Origin: Acidimicrobiia bacterium
GTDB lineage: Bacteria > Actinomycetota > Acidimicrobiia > Spongiisociales > SHLN01
Reading direction: 5' to 3'
Length of the DNA: 9,064 nt
Assembly: GCA_013043085.1 (NCBI GenBank)
Contig: JABDOU010000002.1
Coordinates: 1-9,064 of the forward strand
Shown here: piece by piece, positions 7,665 to 9,064 of the stretch
Position numbering within the stretch: position 1 is the stretch's first letter
Layout of the letters: each line of letters opens with the position of its first letter
Position numbers and translations under genes: made by a program
Notes under the pieces: model-generated
What the model saw: only the letters and a program-made list of their open reading frames with translations
What the model was told of the DNA's origin: nothing
The model's database searches: none

Positions 7665-7712
7665 ACTGTGTGCGTCATTGTGCGCGTCGTTGTGTGCCTT
7701 ACTGTGTGCGCT
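7665..7712. repeat. Four degenerate 12-bp tandem units
   Basis: Four adjacent 12-bp units are seen: ACTGTGTGCGTC, ATTGTGCGCGTC, GTTGTGTGCCTT and ACTGTGTGCGCT. All four share T-T/C-GTG-C/T-GC spacing, with two to five differences between copies. The consensus on the minus strand is close to GACGCACACAGT. The last unit also forms a short inverted repeat with the flanking ACACAG at 7715-7720. The array lies in the leader or promoter zone of the PGT-dehydratase gene. Its role is unknown; operator sites or simple slippage are both possible. Confidence 0.65.
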
Positions 7713-7740
7713 CGACACAGGTATCTATCGGCACGAATGA

Positions 7741-7778
7741 GCTCGAGCCAAAGCAGCTCGAGCCAAAGCAGCTCGAGC
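7741..7778. repeat. 15-bp tandem repeat with three palindromic GCTCGAGC cores
   Basis: Two perfect 15-bp units (GCTCGAGCCAAAGCA at 7741-7755 and 7756-7770) are followed by a third copy of the 8-bp core at 7771-7778. The core GCTCGAGC is its own reverse complement. Any two adjacent copies can therefore form an 8-bp stem with a 7-nt loop, making pairing of copies 1-2 and 2-3 mutually exclusive. The array lies between folE and the glycan fusion gene. No T-run follows on either strand, so it does not look like a plain intrinsic terminator. It may be a set of protein-binding sites or an RNA structure; nothing in the sequence decides. Confidence 0.8.
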
Positions 7779-7850
7779 AGCTACCTTCGCCAACGTCAAG
7801 AATGATTGTAACGAGAACCGCCAGGACGTATCCGGGCCGATCGGGCCTTT

Positions 7851-8468
7851 CTATTCGTGGTAGATAAAGCCCATGAATTCGGCTCTGGTGCGGGCGTCTG
7901 TGCGGAATGATCCACGAACGGCTGACGTGACCATCGACGAGGTTTGCTTTTCGACGCCTCGCATCAGCATGCAGAGGTGAACGCCCTCCATGGCCACAGC
8001 CACGCCCTTGGGTTCGAGACTCTCCATCAGCGAATCGGCGATCTGGTTGGTGAGACGCTCCTGAATCTGCAGGCGTCGGGAAAAAACGTCAGTTATCCGC
8101 GCCAATTTGGACAGGCCAATCACATGACCATCCGGAATGTACGCGACATGGGCTTTGCCGTAGAACGGAAGGAGGTGATGCTCGCACATCGAGTAGAACT
8201 CGATATTGCGCAGCAACACCATGTCTTCGGCGTCAGACTCGAACATGGCCTGATTGATGACTTCCTTCACGTCCTGGTGATAACCGCGCGTGAGATACCG
8301 CATCGCCTTCGCAACGCGAAGAGGCGTTTTCTCGAGGCCCTGGCGATCTGGATCCTCGCCGAGGTGGGCGAGCATCTTGCGGACCAACTCCTCGTATTCG
8401 GGATCGAAGATCTCGTCCTCGTTCAACTCGAGGTCTTCTGTCGTGAGCCCACTGTGATCGTGGTCCAT
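7851..8468 (-). CDS. folE: GTP cyclohydrolase I (type IA), probable independent internal start
   Basis: This is the C-terminal 205 residues of the folK-folE frame, which alone have the usual length of FolE. FolE converts GTP to 7,8-dihydroneopterin triphosphate, the first step of tetrahydrofolate synthesis, as a cytosolic homodecamer. Zinc ligands are visible in M-C-E-H-H (Cys237 and His240 in fusion numbering) and VHLC (Cys308). They correspond to Cys110, His113 and Cys181 of the E. coli enzyme, with His239 as the catalytic histidine. YIPDGHVIGLSKLARI, RLQIQERLT and the SAVRGSF..D..TRAEF tail are typical. The N-terminal MDHDHSG... stretch is an acidic, probably flexible extension. ATG 8468 is preceded at ideal distance by AAGGAG (8475-8480), which strongly suggests initiation here. 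FolE may therefore be made free as well as, or instead of, fused. It is the last gene of the folate group before the 245-bp gap. Confidence 0.85.
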   Translation of the reverse strand: MDHDHSGLTTEDLELNEDEIFDPEYEELVRKMLAHLGEDPDRQGLEKTPLRVAKAMRYLTRGYHQDVKEVINQAMFESDAEDMVLLRNIEFYSMCEHHLLPFYGKAHVAYIPDGHVIGLSKLARITDVFSRRLQIQERLTNQIADSLMESLEPKGVAVAMEGVHLCMLMRGVEKQTSSMVTSAVRGSFRTDARTRAEFMGFIYHE

Positions 8469-8894
8469 AGATATCTCCTTGATTGTGCGCCCGTCCCCGG
8501 GAACCGTCCATTCCGGCGCAAGTTCGGCACAGGGGGCCGAGACGAACGCATAGGTGACCAGATCCGTCCCTTGCGGTTCATGCCCCTCGATCATGACAAG
8601 GTCTAGATCGATGGTTCTCGCAGCATTCTTGTCTTCGGTTCTAACCCGCCCGAGCCTCGCTTCTATTCCGGTCAAGGGCAGCGCAAGATCAGCCGCAGAG
8701 ACTTCACCCTCGTATTCGACGAGGGCGGCAGCGTTGAGAAATTCGGGGCCACGTGTGCCGACCGGCGGACTTCGGAGCACCCGGCTGAATCGCACCGACG
8801 TGACTCCATCCAGCAGCCTCAGCTGGAAAGCAGCGCGCTCGAGGAAATAGGTCGGGTTGATGTTGCTGCCAAGGGAAATAAGCAGCCTCGTCAT
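7851..8894 (-). CDS. folK: FolK-FolE in-frame fusion: HPPK domain followed by GTP cyclohydrolase I
   Basis: The frame runs 347 codons from ATG 8894 with no stop between two folate enzymes. Residues 1-142 are a 6-hydroxymethyl-7,8-dihydropterin pyrophosphokinase (FolK) domain. It shows ISLGSN (6-11), RSPPVG (41-46), PEFLNAA (50-56), LGRVR (81-85) and ARTIDLDL (92-99), where Asp96 and Asp98 should bind magnesium. The domain is about 15-20 residues shorter than E. coli HPPK. The region corresponding to its PHY/Arg motif (His115, Arg121) reads TDLVTYAFVSAPCAELAP, and Trp89 is not conserved. Residues 143-347 are FolE, described in its own entry. The folK start overlaps the folB stop (ATGA) and has GGGAGGAG at 8906-8913, slightly far upstream. 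The same FolK-FolE order is known as FolKE in Lactococcus lactis. A strong internal Shine-Dalgarno makes it open whether a full fusion is the main product. Family assignment is firm; activity of the FolK domain is less sure. Confidence 0.9.
   Translation of the reverse strand: MTRLLISLGSNINPTYFLERAAFQLRLLDGVTSVRFSRVLRSPPVGTRGPEFLNAAALVEYEGEVSAADLALPLTGIEARLGRVRTEDKNAARTIDLDLVMIEGHEPQGTDLVTYAFVSAPCAELAPEWTVPGDGRTIKEISMDHDHSGLTTEDLELNEDEIFDPEYEELVRKMLAHLGEDPDRQGLEKTPLRVAKAMRYLTRGYHQDVKEVINQAMFESDAEDMVLLRNIEFYSMCEHHLLPFYGKAHVAYIPDGHVIGLSKLARITDVFSRRLQIQERLTNQIADSLMESLEPKGVAVAMEGVHLCMLMRGVEKQTSSMVTSAVRGSFRTDARTRAEFMGFIYHE
8469..8480 (-). promoter_or_regulatory. Strong Shine-Dalgarno for the internal folE start
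   Basis: On the minus strand AAGGAG (8475-8480) lies 6 nt before ATG 8466-8468. It is the best ribosome binding site seen in the window, although it lies inside an open frame where it encodes the junction residues KEIS of the FolK domain. It argues for separate initiation of FolE. Confidence 0.8.
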
Positions 8895-9064
8895 GATCCC
8901 AAAATCTCCTCCCTGGAACGCTTGATGGTCACGTCGACGGCCCGCACCGCAGTCACAGCCTCGGTCTTGGCGACGGACAGTTCGACTTCCCGTATCCGTG
9001 GATCCACATCGAACACCAGGGTCACCAACTCGGCCGCCATGCGTTCGATCAGAAGCGGAGCTTC
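8891..9064 (-). CDS. folB: Dihydroneopterin aldolase, C-terminal part (5' end outside window)
   Basis: The minus-strand frame from the right edge to the TGA at 8891-8893 encodes 57 residues. It begins APLLIERMAAELVTLVF and continues with the strand pair REVELSVAKTEAVTAV and a VDVTIKRSR end. The elements L-L-I-E-R-M-A, the V-x-V/L-x-V-x-K-x-E/P-x-A segment and the terminal V-x-I-x-R-S-R are the usual C-terminus of bacterial FolB, which cleaves dihydroneopterin to 6-hydroxymethyldihydropterin and glycolaldehyde. The catalytic N-terminal half is not in the window. The stop overlaps the folK start (ATGA), and the product of FolB is the substrate of FolK, so coupling of the two genes makes biochemical sense. 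The fragment is too short for the ORF threshold usually used, but context makes the call solid. Confidence 0.87.
   Translation of the reverse strand, partial: EAPLLIERMAAELVTLVFDVDPRIREVELSVAKTEAVTAVRAVDVTIKRSREEILGS

Larger units (their letters stand above)
7606..7850. other. Non-coding region between the folate operon and the glycan locus
   Basis: This 245-bp gap separates the end of folE from the start of the PGT-dehydratase fusion, both on the minus strand. It should hold the end of the folate transcript and the promoter of the fusion gene. It contains two unrelated short tandem arrays (7665-7712 and 7741-7778). A minus-strand TACAAT at 7805-7810 resembles a -10 box, but no matching -35 is visible at 16-18 nt. 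A minus-strand TATAGA at 7624-7629 is a second weak -10 candidate close to the gene. A GGCC/GGCC hairpin (7835-7838 with 7844-7847) lies just after folE but has only four base pairs and no T-run on the minus strand, so it is not called a terminator. If the TACAAT box were used, both arrays would sit in a roughly 190-nt leader of the fusion gene. Confidence 0.6.

Noticed and set aside
7665..7778. CRISPR-like array
   Set aside because: Units are 12 and 15 bp, directly adjacent, with no unique spacers and no cas genes.
7835..7847. Intrinsic terminator after folE
   Set aside because: The stem is only four GC pairs with a 5-nt loop and no T-run on the minus strand; the few T residues lie on the + strand side where no gene ends.
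7611..7867. Two + strand ORFs (64 and 65 codons) across the intergenic region
   Set aside because: Their Ser/Gln and Val/Cys-rich sequences are direct translations of the tandem repeats; there is no ribosome site and no resemblance to a protein family.
8466..8600. Frameshift explaining the odd FolK C-terminal region
   Set aside because: Translation on the minus strand is continuous and ends with a recognisable FolK tail (AELAPEW, GRTIKEIS) in the same frame, so no frame change is needed.
7944..8606. 220-codon + strand ORF
   Set aside because: Antisense to folK-folE, whose zinc-binding and folate motifs are unmistakable; its own translation shows no family features.

Overview
The window reads as chromosomal DNA of a moderately high-GC bacterium. 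Codon use favours G or C at third positions, starts include ATG, TTG and GTG, and genes overlap tightly. The protein style (small actinobacterial-type Wzx, DegT/ArnB-like aminotransferase, divergent FolK joined to FolE) suggests an actinobacterium, perhaps Acidimicrobiia. That placement is an impression from reading the proteins and has not been tested by a search.

Positions 1-5285 (+ strand) hold a compact cell-surface glycan operon. In order it encodes the C-terminal part of an O-antigen polymerase/ligase-like membrane protein, a WcaI-like GT4 glycosyltransferase, a GNAT acetyltransferase, a DegT-family PLP sugar aminotransferase, a small PglC/WcaJ-type phosphoglycosyl transferase (PGT) and a Wzx-type flippase. 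Neighbours overlap by 4 nt (ATGA, TTGA) or lie 4-10 nt apart, and good Shine-Dalgarno sites are scarce.

Positions 5287-7605 (- strand) encode a 772-residue fusion. An N-terminal monotopic PGT domain is followed by a four-helix membrane segment and a PglF/WbpM/CapD-type NDP-sugar 4,6-dehydratase. This gene converges on the flippase gene with one base between the stop codons.

Together these genes look like a bacillosamine-type (4-amino-4,6-dideoxy-HexNAc) route. The dehydratase makes the 4-keto-6-deoxy sugar, the DegT enzyme transaminates it, and the GNAT enzyme may acetylate the new amine. A PGT then loads the sugar phosphate on a polyprenol carrier, the GT4 enzyme extends the glycan, Wzx flips it and the Wzy-like protein polymerises or ligates it. 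The locus has two PGT domains whose signature motifs differ.

Positions 7606-7850 are non-coding and hold two short tandem repeat arrays of different sequence. One has three self-complementary 8-bp cores at 15-bp spacing.

Positions 7851-9064 (- strand) are folate genes: the end of folB, then folK running in frame without a stop into folE. A strong Shine-Dalgarno sits exactly before the FolE methionine, so a FolK-FolE fusion, a free FolE, or both may be made. The intergenic repeat region marks the border between the folate operon and the glycan locus.
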